The notes beneath the pieces are model-generated. The model was given only the letters and a program-made list of their open reading frames with translations. It searched no databases and was not told where the DNA came from. Of a stretch of DNA of 64,000 nucleotides, positions 1 to 11,175 are shown one piece after another. The position numbers were made by a program, and so were the translations under genes. How positions within the stretch are numbered: position 1 is the first letter of the stretch; every line of letters begins with the position of its first letter. Location: NCBI GenBank assembly GCA_943737045.1, contig CALSFV010000299.1:304501-368500 (forward strand), written 5' to 3'. The stretch is from Parapristionchus giblindavisi. Lineage: Eukaryota; Nematoda; Chromadorea; Rhabditida; Diplogasteridae.

Positions 1-991
1 CACAATAACTTCTTTTTGCGAGCGGCCCGTTTGCTTACAAAACCCGAAAATAGAATCTCCTTTGATGTTGGAGACTGATCTGCATGTCCTGTTGTCGCCT
101 ATTCATACAGATTCTCTTCCCTCCCCCCAATTCTATCGTCCCTTAGGAACACTGATATCTCCTTCTAGGCTCAATCCATATGCACTATTTCATTCCATTC
201 CTTATTTTCTTCATTTGTTTATTTATTTGTTTCACATCATTTGTTCGCTAAATGTGAATAAATATATATATATGTTTGAGCTCTACTGGGGATTACTGTA
301 TGTTTGAGCTGTGTGGAGATTACTGTAGGTCTGAACTCTAATGCGGATACTGCAGGCCTGAGATCTAGTGGTACCTTTGCTTGTAGGATTGGCGTTATCT
401 GGGTTTTAACTAGCAAGGGACATTATTCACATGCTATCCTTAAATTTCATCCATATTTTCTTCTGAGAGGTGTATGTATCTTAATGAGACGATGTGTAAG
501 AAGAGCCGAATTTTTCCTGTGCTGCAATAGGTTTCTAGTGGACATTACTCTAGGTCTCAGCTCTAGTAGGGATTACTTTAGGTCTGAGCTCTAATGGAGA
601 TAACTGTAGCTGTAAGCTGTAGTGGCGATTACTGTAGGTATTACTTTAGTTCGTATCTTTAGTGGTGATTACCGTAGGTTTGAGCTCCGGTAAGAATTAC
701 TGTAAGTATGAGCCCTAGTGGGATTACTGTAGTTCTTGGCTGTAATGGAGATTCTGTAGGTCTAAGATCTAGTCGACATTACTGTAGGCATTACTGTAGC
801 TCTGAGCTGTAGTGGAGATTACTGTAGATCTAATCTCTAGTCGGCATTACTGTAGCTCTAAGCTGTAATGGGAGTACTGTTGGTAGTATCTCTATTGGGG
901 GATTACTGTAGTTCTGAACTGTAGTGGAGATCACTGTAGGTTTAAGGTCTTATGATATTATTGTGGGCCTGATTTCTAGTGGGGCTACTGT

Positions 992-1135
992 TCCAGTTAC
1001 AGCTCAGAGCTACAGTAATCTCCACCAGAGCCCTACTAGGAATAATTAAGATTACTGTAAATTTCCATCGGAGCAAAGAAAAAGCGAAGCACGACAAAGT
1101 TATATTTAAACAGATCTCGGGATACTGTAAGAATT
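992..1135 (+). repeat. module of about 140 bp repeated four times inside the array
   Basis: A more conserved block begins near 'ACAGCTCAGA' in inverted octamer orientation and continues through 'CCCTACTAGGAATAATT' and 'CGGAACAAAGAAAAA' to 'AGATCTCGGGATACTG'. It recurs near 1748-1895, 2727-2880 and 3325-3425, and its tail occurs again near 3575-3600. The spacing suggests a higher-order repeat of about 750-950 bp inside the octamer array. Confidence 0.7.
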
Positions 1136-1254
1136 ACTAAGGATGCTGTTGGTATGAACTTGTTAGTATAAGCTCCAGTGGGGATTACTATAGCTCTGGG
1201 GGGGGGGGTGTAGTGGAGATTATTATATCGCTGAGCTCTAGTTACTGTTGGCAT

Positions 1255-1410
1255 CATAAGTGGGCGGCAGTGTCCCTAGACGATTTAGTCAAAATTCACT
1301 CAAAAATTCATTCACAAAGGAATTCTTTATGCCGTACCCCCCCCCCCCCCCCCCCCCCGATTTTAACGTCCGACCTCCACAATTTAATTTCCAGCGACAA
1401 TGGTTGCCAA
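1255..1410. repeat. TIR-like element with GGGCGGCA(G/T)TG ends
   Basis: The block runs from 'GTGGGCGGCAGTGTCCCTAG' to 'CCAGCGACAATGGTTGCC' and contains a C-homopolymer and the phrase 'AAATTCACTCAAAAAT'. Related blocks lie at about 2367-2520 and 7138-7307. The end near 7307 ('CCAGTGGCAATGCCCGCC') is the reverse complement of the left-end consensus. It is probably an old MITE family. Target duplications were not resolved. Confidence 0.5.
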
Positions 1411-3445
1411 CTTGGCTGGTATGAGCTCTTGTGGATAATACTGTAGCTCTGACATTATTCTAGGGGTTACTGTAGTTATGAGCTTTAGTAGTAATTACCA
1501 TAGGTCAAAGTTATGAGAATTACCATAGGTCTCTATCATAGATCTCAGCTCTAGTTGATGTCACTGTAGGTGTGAGCTCTAATGGGGGGATTACTGTAGC
1601 TCTGATATGTAGTTTAGATTACTGTAAGTCTATGCTCTAGTCGGCATTACTGTAGGTTTTAGCACTAGTGGAGATTACTATAGCTCTGTAGGTTGAAGGA
1701 CTGAGCTGTAGTAGGATAACTGTAGGTTTGAGTTCTAGTGGGACTACTGTTACAGTCACAGCTCAGACCTACAGTAATTCCTACTAGAGCCCTACTAGGC
1801 ATAATTGAGACTACTGTAGATTTCGATTGTAACAAAGAAAAAAACGAAGCACGAAAAAGTTATATTTAAATAGATCTCGGGATACGGTAGGAATAACCGA
1901 GGATACTGTAAATATCGACACATCAATTGAACATCATCTTATTTCCAGTGATCAGTCGACCGCCTCAGCATCTTCGCCTTCTCCCAGTAGTCGATCTACC
2001 GAGGAAACGAGGTATGAGTTCTATTGGGGATTACGGTAGTCTGAGCTATAGTGGGATTACTGTAGATATGAGCTATAGTTATATTGCTATAAGTGTGATC
2101 TCTAATGGGATTACTGTAGCTCAAAGCTACAGTAATGGATATTACTGTAGATGTGAGCTCCTGTGGAATTACTGTATATCTGAGCTCTAGTTTAGATTAC
2201 TGTAGGTTTGAGCTATAGTGGTTTTACTGTTGGCATGAGCTCTAGTAGGGATTACTGTAGGTATGTGCTCTATTGGGAATTACTGTAGCTTTGAGATGCA
2301 GTAGAGATTACTGTAGGTGTAAGGTCTAGTGGAGATTTTTATAGGACTGAGCTCTAGTTACTGTTGGTATCTTAAGTGAGCGGCATTGTCGATAGCGATA
2401 AGACCAACCCGCTTTAGCCAAAATTCACTCAAAAATGAAATCCTTATTTCGCACGCATCCGATTTTGGCTTCCGGTCCACCCGAATTTAATTTCGGGCGA
2501 CAATGCTTGTCTACGTTCGGTTGGTATGAGCTCTAGTGGAGAATACTGTAAGTCTAAGATTTAGTGTGATTACTGTAAGACTGAGTTCTAGTGGGAATGC
2601 TGTTGGTCTGAGCTGTAATGGGAATATTGTTGATATGTGCTCTACTGGAGATTACTGTAGCTCTAGGCTGTTGTGGAGATTACTGTAGATCTAAGCTCTA
2701 GTAGGTCTGAGTTCTAGTGGGGCTACTGTTACAGTTACAGCTCATTGTCAGATCTACATTAATCCTCACTAAAGCCCTACTAGGAATAATTAAAATTACT
2801 TTGGATTTCGATCGGAACAAAGAAAAAACGAAGCACGAAAAAGTTAAATAATAGATTTCGGGATGCTGTTGGAATTACTGAGGATACTATTGGTATGAGC
2901 TTCAGTGGGGATTACTGTAGGTGTGAGCTGTAATGGGAGTATTGTAGGTCTAAGGTCTGATTGGATTACTGTAGGTCAGAGCTGTAATGGGAATACTGTT
3001 GGTATGAGCGCGAGTGGGGATTACTGTAGCTCTGAGCTCTAGTCGGCATTACTGTAGAGGTTACTGTAGTTATGAGCTTTAGTAGTAATTACCATAGGTC
3101 TGAGCTCTGGTAGTGATTATCATATGTCTCAGCTCTAGTTCATAATACTGTAGGTGGGAGCTCTAATGGGGGAATACGGTTGGTCTGAGCTGTAATGGGA
3201 TTACTGTATCTCTGAGATGTGGTTTAGATTACTGTACGTCTAAGTATTACTGTAGGTTTTACCACTAGTAGAGATTACTGTAAGACTGAACTCTAGTGGG
3301 ATTATTGTAAATTTGAATTCTAGTGGGGCTAATTTTACAGCTCCTACTAGGAATAATTGAGATTTCTGTAGATTTCGATCGGAACAAAGAAAAACGAAGC
3401 GCGAGAAAGTTAAGAGATCGGCTCGGTAAAAATTCACTATACCCC

Positions 3446-3530
3446 GGAAATTTCCCCTAGCAAAAGGATTCAGGCCACCTTCCACCATGACAGCATGGAG
3501 GCCTGAATCCTTTTGCTAGGGGAAATTTCC
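3446..3530. repeat. perfect 31-bp hairpin
   Basis: Positions 3446-3476 and 3500-3530 are exact reverse complements (31 of 31) around a 23-nt loop that itself has a weak stem. The arm includes 'CCCTAGCAAAAGGATTCAGG'. No second copy was seen in the window, unlike the other small inverted repeats. It could be a tiny foldback element or a transcribed hairpin. The sequence alone does not decide. Confidence 0.85.
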
Positions 3531-3982
3531 GAGAAATGCACAAAATGGTAAACAATTACGGAGCCTGTCTCTTAAATTTAAATAGATGTCGGGATACTGT
3601 AAGAATGACTGCGGATACTGTAGATCATTTGAAAATCATTTTCTTTCCAGTGATCAGTCGACCACCACAGTCTCTTCGCTTATTCCCAGTTGATCTACAT
3701 ACGACCCACTAGTATCATCTTCTGAAGACTTCGAAGTTATAGTTGAAGATATCATATATTATTCGTCCACAGGAATGGACCCGAAGTAACCGCTGTAATT
3801 GTTCACAATTTTTTCTCGCTTCATATTGATTTTTCGTTAAACTGTACAATAGTGAATTGATATTGTCCCATTGTACCTCGTTATATCTTGTACATATTGC
3901 TTGTTTTGTTTGTTGTTATTTCATTACTCTAAGAAACAGATAAAACCTTGAGAAGTGAATGGTGCGAATTACTACTAGGCTA

Positions 3983-4165
3983 CCAGGAACACGGTAGCAT
4001 TTCCAGCCTGGAACCCGGTATCATTTCCAGTCTGGAACCCGCTAACGCCTTTCCAGTCTGGAACCCGGTAACGTTTCCAGCCTGGAACCCGGTAAATTTC
4101 CAGACTGGATCCATACGGTTGGCCAGGCTGGAAATATACCGGGTTCCAGGCTGGAAAAAAATACC
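3983..4165. repeat. short tandem repeat of CCAGCCTGGAACCCGGTA units
   Basis: Six to seven units of about 22-27 bp are built from 'TTCCAGCCTGG' plus 'AACCCGGTA'. The last two units are in reverse orientation, so the block can fold on itself. Each unit contains the small palindrome CCAGNCTGG. Open frames across it on both strands are products of the repeat. Confidence 0.75.
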
Positions 4166-4348
4166 AGAGTTGGACATGTGCCTCAAATGTACTGGAACGA
4201 GATGTCATGTACGGACAGTAGTTGCATTTCTGAAAAACAAAAAAAAACTTAATTATATATCGACAAGTTTAAAATTAGATTCATTTCATTCCGTTATCTC
4301 TCCTTACTTTGCTATACAAAAGTCATCGTCATCATCATTACCACATAT

Positions 4349-4551
4349 CATACGTTTTAGGAGCCCTCACCGGATACTTTTATATAGTGGGTCGATTTTC
4401 GAAATATGGTGGGTTGATTTAGAAAATTCGTTATTTTTCGCTTAAATTGTAGTCTTTCACATAAAAATGGCCCTTATATATTGGGTAAATCCTGAAATTG
4501 ATCCATATATAGTGGGTCGATCGTCATTTTGTGAGGGAATGAAAATGTATG
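4349..4551. mobile_element. MITE, CCCTCAC-end family, copy 1
   Basis: The left end reads 'CATACGTTTTAGGAGCCCTCAC' in part and the right end 'GTGAGGGAATGAAAATGTAT', which is inverted to it. The interior has the family words 'TATATAGTGGGTCGAT' and 'TTTTTCGCTTAAAT'. Other copies are at 5536-5723, 8640-8773 (left end decayed) and 13538-13726. No coding capacity. Confidence 0.7.
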
Positions 4552-4612
4552 AGCACATATCATCGAGGTCCGTTTTCTGTTCTCATGCATATGTTCTCCG
4601 CTCACGTACGCT

Positions 4613-4733
4613 TTAAAGAGAGAGTAACCTCTCCCAATGGCCTCTTCAACGGTCTACGCTCTCTCGTTGTTAGAGAACAGAGAAATAGTGTGCGCAATGA
4701 AGAGGCCATTGAGAGAGGTCACTCTCACTTTAA
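4613..4733. mobile_element. palindromic MITE flanked by TTAA, copy 1
   Basis: TTAA lies at both ends (4613-4616, 4730-4733) around a near-palindromic 113-bp body with the conserved core 'TTGTTAGAGAACAGAGAAAT'. Further copies are at 6993-7113, 9661-9780, 10658-10778 and, truncated, about 37964-38050. TTAA target sites are typical of piggyBac-type elements, so this is probably a non-autonomous relative. Confidence 0.75.
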
Positions 4734-5387
4734 CCATTCATAAGTGCAGAGTACGATCAACAGCATTCTAATTTGACGTGCGCGACAGTGATGAGCATAT
4801 TCCACATAAGAAATGTACCTCATATTCAGGTACATCGTCAGCCTTGACTGGTTTAGTAATGTCCAAGGTGACGTCATCCTTAGCCTTGTGAGCAGCCGAC
4901 AGTTCATAGTCGTCTTCAGCTTCCGGTTTCACAGTAGATTGGGCGAGATGAGGAGCTGCTCTCGACTAAAGTATGAAGGTACAAAATTTGACTATTTGTA
5001 TACGGTAAAAGTGACAAGTTGCGGAGAACGTAGGCTTGTAAGCCAAATCTAACGATGCATAAGCAATCGTTTGAGGTGAGACTAAATAGTCTCAAAAGGA
5101 CGAATACATGAACGAACCTTCTTAGGATCAACAACGACAGTCCTCATTGGATTAATCAGTGGTCTCTTGCTCACCATCCTATTCACCTCGTCCTCATGCT
5201 GATCTGGACTCGAGACCCCATTTCCTTCAGGAATCGATTGAACAACGGGACGGAATCGACCAGGATAGGATGTAGTCATGGGTCCTTGACTATTCGTGGG
5301 AGGAGACATGTATGATTGTGTGCTGCCTGAAGTCGATCAATGATGATACTATGATAATAAAAATTAGGACGGCGAGAACCAGTCACT

Positions 5388-5506
5388 CGTAGGTCGAACA
5401 GTAGGTTACAAACTACGGAGCGTGCCCGCAGTTTGAGCCGAAAATTCATGAAAGATCGAAAAAACATGACCGCATTTTGAAAATGTGTAACACTATTCGA
5501 CCTATG
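5388..5506. mobile_element. MITE, TAGGTCGAA family, copy 1
   Basis: Inverted ends 'TAGGTCGAA' and 'TTCGACCTA' bound a 119-bp body with the words 'TTTGAGCCGAAAATT' and 'GATCGAAAAAACATGACCGC'. Other copies are at 6789-6946, 7909-8033, 26813-26899 and 36063-36160, a one-ended copy is at 34229-34318, and an end fragment is near 37453. Confidence 0.75.
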
Positions 5507-5535
5507 CAGCCACTACGCACTAGACACCCGGGCAA

Positions 5536-5723
5536 CATACATTTTCGACGCCCTCACCGGATTTTTATATAGTTTTTTTATATAGATCGATTTAGAAAAA
5601 GTGCTATTTTTCGCTTAAATGGGTAGTTTTTCGCATAAAAAGAGATTATATAGTGAGTCGATCCTGAAAATGAGCTGTACATAGTGCGTCGATCCTCACT
5701 TTGTGAGGGTATGAAAATATATG
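5536..5723. mobile_element. MITE, CCCTCAC-end family, copy 2
   Basis: Ends 'CATACATTTTCGACGCCCTC' and 'GAGGGTATGAAAATATATG' are inverted with mismatches. The interior matches the copy at 4349 ('TTTTTCGCTTAAAT', 'GTGAGTCGATCCTGAAAATG'). It lies 30 bp right of a TAGGTCGAA-family element. Confidence 0.7.
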
Positions 5724-6213
5724 CCTGGCAATATCGTTCGGTAAACCGAGAGAGAAACATTTACGATCTCTCGCGAGCCGGTTAACCGAGATGAGATTAT
5801 AAAAACATAAGTGCGTAGAAAATGCTACTCTTTTACTACTTCTTTGTGGTTTTCTCGGATATAAGTGATCAAAATGTGAATATTTTTGGAATCTACATGT
5901 CCTACAAGGGTCAACCCTTCAAATCCTTCATCACTCTTTTTATCTATCATAATTGTCGCCTCTTACACTCCTCCTTGACGTAGTTTGAGTATCAATTGTA
6001 TCATTATCTATGCAATTACGCTGTTACTTGTCTCGTTGCGCATGCGTGCGTAGATAAATTAATATTATACCAGATTGCGTAGGACGAGTCAAACTAGGAC
6101 GAATGCCGGCAGGACGGAAGACTGTGGCTGTAACGAGAGGATATTTAGGAATCGTCAGGTTGAGTTAGCGTATTATGTAGATTTATATCATGATTTATAC
6201 GAATAATCACAAA

Positions 6214-6420
6214 CATATATTTTCGCTCGCCCATAATGTGGGTGACCACTTTTTGTCGATGCGGTCAGTTTTGAGACTCGAAACCCATCTAGCAATATGC
6301 GGGAGATCGAAATTAGTAAGAATCACCCCGTGTCGGTTTAGTTCCGAGTAATTGAGATGTAGATCGGGTCAGTTTATAATTCGCAAAAACAATAGATTGT
6401 GGGTGGGGCGAAAATGTATG
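6214..6420. mobile_element. MITE with CATAYATTTTCGCYC ends
   Basis: The left end 'CATATATTTTCGCTCGCCCA' and right end 'GGGTGGGGCGAAAATGTATG' are inverted with mismatches. The outer bases resemble the CCCTCAC-end family, but the interior is unrelated. Only one copy was seen. Confidence 0.6.
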
Positions 6421-6788
6421 ATCACAACTCACATGGTTGTGCATTTTCCGTTCCGAGAGTGTAGCTCGGTCTGAATGCATTCGGTCTCTTTACGCTATTC
6501 GGAGCAACCTTACGCAGTTCCAATTCAAGCTAGAAATAATAGAATAACAAGTTGCAATAATAGTAATTAGTTAGACTTAACATCATGGAAAATATAATTT
6601 TTATCTACTGTTAATCGAGAAGCGTCACAGATTGGGAACGTCTTGAAGTCCTTGTCAGAAGACATTGTAAGAACTAACCATATCAACTTTTGCAGTAAAT
6701 CTTTTGATCGTTTCTCCCAGTGACTTGGCAAATGTAGCTAGGATGACCACACTGTAATTAAAGAACTATGTGCATTATGCATTATTGT

Positions 6789-6946
6789 CATAGGTCGAAT
6801 AGATAGGTTATCGGTGTTCAAATACGGTCAGGTTTTTCGATTTTTAGCAAATTTGGCTCAAATCCGGTCAGGTTTTTCGATTTTTGTGAATTTTGGCTCA
6901 CAGTCCGGTCAGGCTTGGTACTCTGTAACATACTTTTCGACCTATG
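6789..6946. mobile_element. MITE, TAGGTCGAA family, copy 2
   Basis: Bounded by 'CATAGGTCGAATAG' and 'CTTTTCGACCTATG'. Inside, the phrase 'TCCGGTCAGGTTTTTCGATT' occurs twice in tandem, making this copy longer than the others. Confidence 0.75.
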
Positions 6947-6992
6947 ATTGTTGTGTCATTATTCTATTATGCACTGTTGTGAGTGAAACAAC

Positions 6993-7113
6993 TTAAAGGA
7001 GCTGATACCTTTGTCAATGGTCTCTTCAACACTCTACGCTCTCTCATTGTTAGAGAGCTGAGAAATAGTGTACTCAATGAAGAGACTCTTGAGTGAGGTC
7101 ACACTCCCTTTAA
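6993..7113. mobile_element. palindromic MITE flanked by TTAA, copy 2
   Basis: TTAA at 6993-6996 and 7110-7113. The core 'TCATTGTTAGAGAGCTGAGA' is diverged from copy 1. Confidence 0.7.
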
Positions 7114-7137
7114 GGCGAAAATTGCACAACAACCATA

Positions 7138-7307
7138 CGTGGACACCACTGCCGCTAGCGGCAATACACCCCCGATTTTACGAAAAAATCACTCAAAATA
7201 ACGTATAAATGCTCCATTTTTTGCTTCCGACCCCCCCCCCCCCCCCGATTTTTGCGATCGACCCCCCGATTTTCATTTCCAGTGGCAATGCCCGCCCATG
7301 TATGACA
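7138..7307. repeat. TIR-like element, GGGCGGCA(G/T)TG family
   Basis: It contains 'CACTGCCGCTAGCGGC', the family phrase 'AAAATCACTCAAAATAACG', a C-homopolymer near 7228, and an end 'CCAGTGGCAATGCCCGCCC'. It is related to the blocks at 1255 and 2367. Confidence 0.5.
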
Positions 7308-7714
7308 ACCGTACAAAAGAATGAATGAGCTGGAGAGAGAAGTTTTGAAGATTTGAGGTCCAGATTTGGGGTCTAGTTTAGGGATTCGGAGGACTAAACT
7401 ATAGTTGCCCTGACTTATTATCGATGGCCCGATTAGGCTATTTTCAATATTCTCATATCTAAATCTAAGCTAGTATATGATGCTGGTGGTTGATACAACT
7501 GATTCATTGAATGTGATTAACTCACGATTTGGCTATGTCTTTCACGCCTCGCAATCTCTTGATCTCCTCATTGAGAAAATGGACAGAACATAGGATATCC
7601 TGAAAAAAGTACATATAATATATTTAATCAATTGCAATGGAAAGTTTGTCTAGCTCTATTAAACAACATTATATCTCATTAGGGTTTTCGACATATTACA
7701 GTCATACTCTGCTA

Positions 7715-7880
7715 TTTCAAAACTTAAAGTGTACTTTAAAAAGTCACTGACGTGAAGTATACTTTAAGTCTGCTTTAAGTGAAAGAAAATTTGACGAAAT
7801 GCATCATAATAAATATATAAATATATGTACCACTTGAAGTAGACATACAAGTCGACTTTAAATGAATTTTTCACTGTGAA
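7715..7880. repeat. dispersed repeat with CTTAAAGTGTA motifs
   Basis: 'CAAAACTTAAAGTGTA' and several diverged direct and inverted copies of 'CTTTAAGT' are present. A related block is at about 36655-36790, including the shared phrase 'ATTTGACGAAATG'. It is probably an old inverted-repeat element. Boundaries are uncertain. Confidence 0.45.
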
Positions 7881-7908
7881 AATTATATGTGCACTAGTGC
7901 GCACTGGC

Positions 7909-8033
7909 CATAGGTCGAATAGCTATGTTATCGGTTTTCAAAATCTGGTCAGGTTTTCCGATTTTTGGCAAATTTGGCTCAAAATTCGGCCAGGCTTGGT
8001 ACTTTGTAACAATAACATACTTTCCGACCTATG
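7909..8033. mobile_element. MITE, TAGGTCGAA family, copy 3
   Basis: Ends 'CATAGGTCGAATAG' and 'TTTCCGACCTATG' enclose 'TCTGGTCAGGTTTTCCGATT'. It is close in sequence to copy 2. Confidence 0.75.
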
Positions 8034-8639
8034 GCACTGGCGAAAGCAAAGTGCTATCATCATGCAGTAAGAGTGATATAAGCAACATACCGTTTCACAC
8101 CGTCCTTCGATCGAGACAGACAAGACATCGTTCATGGCGTGGACTAGCTTAGCAAAAACCGTATTCCTAAAGAAGCAATAGTGTTTTTAACAGTATTTTT
8201 AACAGTTGACTCGTGCTTAGCAAAGATAACTAACTCATTTTTGGTCAGATCATTGACGAATTTGACGGTCTCGAAGACATCTAGACGTTGCAATGGAAAT
8301 TTTGCCATCAACAAAGACGAATTTGCGGCAAAAAAATAAGTAAAATATTGAAAAAACACCAAGTGCAAGGTACGATACATTCGTGTGCAATGAGCGGCGA
8401 GATTTGCTAATGCATATTGCGGTTGTGATTTCCGGCTCTGATAGATAGCAATTTATTTGTATTTAAAAAAATTTCTGTGGTAGCTTTCTCTTTTTTATAG
8501 TTATGCTGGATGATTATAAAGCAAAAATCATAAGCATAAGAATGACTTTCAAATCTATTGTAGTCCATTGCTTTCACACATATTCGATATTCCTCCGTCA
8601 TTGTTTTTATATACTGTATATAATATACATAGACATAGT

Positions 8640-8773
8640 GTTTCAATTTCCGAAATGTGGAGGGTCGATTTAGAAATTTCTTTATTCATTTTTACTTTCG
8701 TTTCGCATAACTGATCTGAAAATGAGCCACACATACTGGGTCAATCCTCGCATTACGAGGGTATGAAAATGTA
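8640..8773. mobile_element. MITE, CCCTCAC-end family, decayed copy
   Basis: The right end 'CGAGGGTATGAAAATGTAC' and the interior 'GAGGGTCGATTTAGAAATTT' match the family. The left end is not recognisable. Confidence 0.5.
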
Positions 8774-9074
8774 CAGTACCGGCCAAAATGAATGCAACAT
8801 CGTGTGTTTTGAGTGTTTTTTTTTCAAAGTTAATGAATTATCCTGAAATTCTAAGATGTTGAAAAGAAGGAAATGTTAAATCGGATCTATTGCATATTAC
8901 AATTTATAATAGTCTTTAAAATTTAAAAAAAAATTTCTTAAATTTTGTCAAAAATCGCATCTACAATCGATTGATTGATTGATTGATTGATCGATAATTT
9001 GTTCCCTTATATACCATCCCGAAAGTTGATTTATAAATTCTCATTTTGTAAAATACTAGCTTAAATAACAGTAA

Positions 9075-9610
9075 TTGTGCATTGCAATATCTTGTTTTGA
9101 TTCCGTACATGTTAAATATAGATATTATAGTATGTATTCATATCCAGATTCGGCCAAAACATTCTACAGAGTTCTATTTCGTTTGTCTAATATCACATGT
9201 ATATATCACACTTGTATTTGTATCAATATTCGTGCCTTGCTCGAACTTACAACCTTCAGAGTATCTATTCGGAATGAAGCATTCTTGTCAAAGGACTGGA
9301 AGACTTTTATTTTGTTGCATGCCATCTTTCGAGTAGTTATACTTTTAATAAATCTTCCTTTTGTGACAATAAGAATAATAAAATATAATAATAATATTTA
9401 TACGTATTCATCAAATAACAGTGAAACGCGTGATGATAAAGTAAAAATTTATACGATAATGATATCGAATACAGAATGGGGCGAAAGACGAAATGAGGAT
9501 TGTTTGAAAATATGGTCCAAAGATGGTTCAAGAAGCAAAAAGTGTAACCCACAGCACATAAGACCTGTGAAGTGTTATATTTAAATTTTTGGTGTTTAAA
9601 ATAGCTCAAA
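9075..9610. other. repeat-derived stretch with a long chance frame
   Basis: A 169-codon open frame on the plus strand (9075-9584) has no recognisable domain. It runs through a dispersed repeat shared in inverted orientation with about 25770-25870 ('CACTTGTATTTGTATCAATA'), and its tail 'CAGCACATAAGACCTGTGAA' belongs to the MITE family at 10425. I treat it as non-coding. Around 8977 a short (GATT)n run is present. Confidence 0.5.
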
Positions 9611-9660
9611 AAGTGTTAAATAACAATAACATATTAGGTACAGTAGATGCGGACAATGAA

Positions 9661-9780
9661 TTAAAGGGACTGAAAGCTTTGTCAATGGTCTCTTCAACGG
9701 TCTACCCTCTCTCGTTGTTAGAGAACAGAGAATTAGTGTGCGCGATGAACAGGCATTGAGAGAGGTTGCTCTGCCTTTAA
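9661..9780. mobile_element. palindromic MITE flanked by TTAA, copy 3
   Basis: TTAA at 9661-9664 and 9777-9780. The core 'CTCTCGTTGTTAGAGAACAG' matches copy 1. Its right TTAA is shared with the next element. Confidence 0.75.
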
Positions 9781-9890
9781 AGGCACGCCCCAAGCTAATT
9801 TTATTCTCCGCATTACTCTCTCGTAGACAGAGAAAGTGAGAGAGTGTGGCCAGAGCGGAGAGTTTCAAATTAGCTTGGGTGGCGCTTTAA
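9777..9890. mobile_element. second TTAA-flanked MITE, abutting the first
   Basis: The near-inverted ends 'CCCCAAGCTAATTT' and 'AAATTAGCTTGGGTGG' lie between TTAA at 9777-9780 and TTAA at 9887-9890. The body differs from the neighbouring family, but the target site is the same tetranucleotide, so one element probably landed in the border TTAA of the other. Confidence 0.65.
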
Positions 9891-10424
9891 GCGGCCGGTG
9901 CAGCAGTTCTTGTCATAGCATAGAACGGGAAGAATAGAACTTTGATAATAGCACTATATGTATCTATGCAAAAACCTTTAACTATTAACTTTTCAATTTC
10001 AAAGTGTTGAGTTTTAAAATTATAAAAATGTATATACACACAGAATAAAGTTATATAGTTAGTTAGTTATATAGTTGTAAAGTTATATATAATATAGTTA
10101 ATAAAGTTATATACATAGTTGTATAGTTAAAGTTACCGAATATAGAATTTTAATGTATTTCTCCCACGTAACGTGACATAAAAAGTATATGACAATAGTC
10201 GAGTACAATAGAGGATGCGTAAAAATATATTGCGCCGACATACAGATTTTGTCCGATACCTGAAATAAATTTTAAAAAATAATCATGTTCCATTATATTC
10301 CATACCTGATATTTTGAATCATTGAAGATTTTACGGATATGTTCGACGGACCATAAGAAGAGCTGCAAGCAGCACGCGCTACCTGAAAACGAGAGCATAA
10401 GAAAGTTGAGTTTACGGATGTACA

Positions 10425-10572
10425 CACACAGAGAAAAGAGATGTGGCCCACTGCACATAAGACCTGTGAAGTGTTATATTTAACACTATTTTTACTATTC
10501 TAACACAAAAAGTGTTAAATATAACACTTCACAGGTCTTATGTACTGTGGATTACACTTTTTTCTATGTGTG
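10425..10572. mobile_element. hairpin MITE with CACACAGAGAAAA ends
   Basis: The left 'CACACAGAGAAAAGAG' and right 'CTTTTTTCTATGTGTG' ends are inverted. The body is almost wholly palindromic and carries 'AAGTGTTATATTTAACACT' and its complement. A diverged fragment is at 9535-9620. The general plan resembles the elements at 11176, 39557 and 42958. Confidence 0.65.
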
Positions 10573-10657
10573 CATGGAAATTTGAACCTGCGCCCACTTT
10601 AAATGAACAGTCAGTCCAGATACTATTAGGGTTTTTTCAGCCGCTCTAAAAGGGGCG

Positions 10658-10778
10658 TTAAAGAGAGCGTTACCTCACTCAATGGTCTCTTCATTGCGCA
10701 CACTATTTCTCTGTTCTCTAACAACGAGAGAGCATTGCGCGTCGAAGAGACCATTGAGAGAGGTAACGCACCCTTTAA
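10658..10778. mobile_element. palindromic MITE flanked by TTAA, copy 4 (inverted)
   Basis: TTAA at 10658-10661 and 10775-10778. The core reads 'CTGTTCTCTAACAACGAGAG', the reverse complement of copies 1-3. Confidence 0.75.
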
Positions 10779-11054
10779 TGCAACACACCGAGCTATTAAT
10801 TCGAACGATAAATTTTGAAAGCGCGGTTTTGGATAAGACAGAAACACTCGGTTTTGGATAAGGCAGACACATCTCTGATCAATGACAACACCAAATAAAG
10901 CTTGCAAAAATCGCAGGTAGGTAGAGAACCCGAAACACCGTGGAAACGATTGCTATGTAGCAGTGGAACCACTGAGGGATGACGACGATGTTACCATGGG
11001 AGGATTTCTGATATTTGATATCGGGAGTACTAAACATCCATTATCTTCATAGTT

Positions 11055-11165
11055 CTATTAGGTAAAGGTAAAGGTACAACACGTTATTCAAAGCACACGA
11101 ATTCAAGTCTTCGAATTCAAGTATTCAAGTCCTGTGGGTGATCACTGCTAGGCCAGTGATCTGTC
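11055..11165 (-). repeat. dispersed repeat ending in GGTAAA units
   Basis: 'TAGGTAAAGGTAAAGGTACA' leads into 'ATCACTGCTAGGCCAGTGAT'. An inverted copy is at about 50326-50407, where the run 'TACCTTTACC' is followed by T-rich sequence. Short GGTAAA tandem units at one end look like a LINE or SINE 3' tail. The class is not determined. Confidence 0.45.
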
Positions 11166-11175
11166 AAGGCTTAAA

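Larger units (their letters stand above)
1..3640. repeat. degenerate TACTGTAG-based tandem array
   Basis: About 3.6 kb is made of loosely repeated phrases of roughly 30-40 bp, of the type 'ATTACTGTAGGTCTGAGCTC' followed by 'TAGTGG'. The octamer TACTGTAG, or a one-base variant, recurs every few dozen bases, mostly in one orientation. No coding sequence is supported inside it. Short open frames here only reflect the repeat. The same octamer is common in introns further right. Confidence 0.8.

Noticed and set aside
3948..4445. 165-codon plus-strand frame and two minus-strand frames
   Set aside because: They follow the CCAGCCTGG tandem block and a MITE. Residue repeats mirror the DNA repeat.
9075..9584. 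169-codon plus-strand protein
   Set aside because: No domain, composed of dispersed repeats found elsewhere in inverted orientation, and ends within a MITE fragment.
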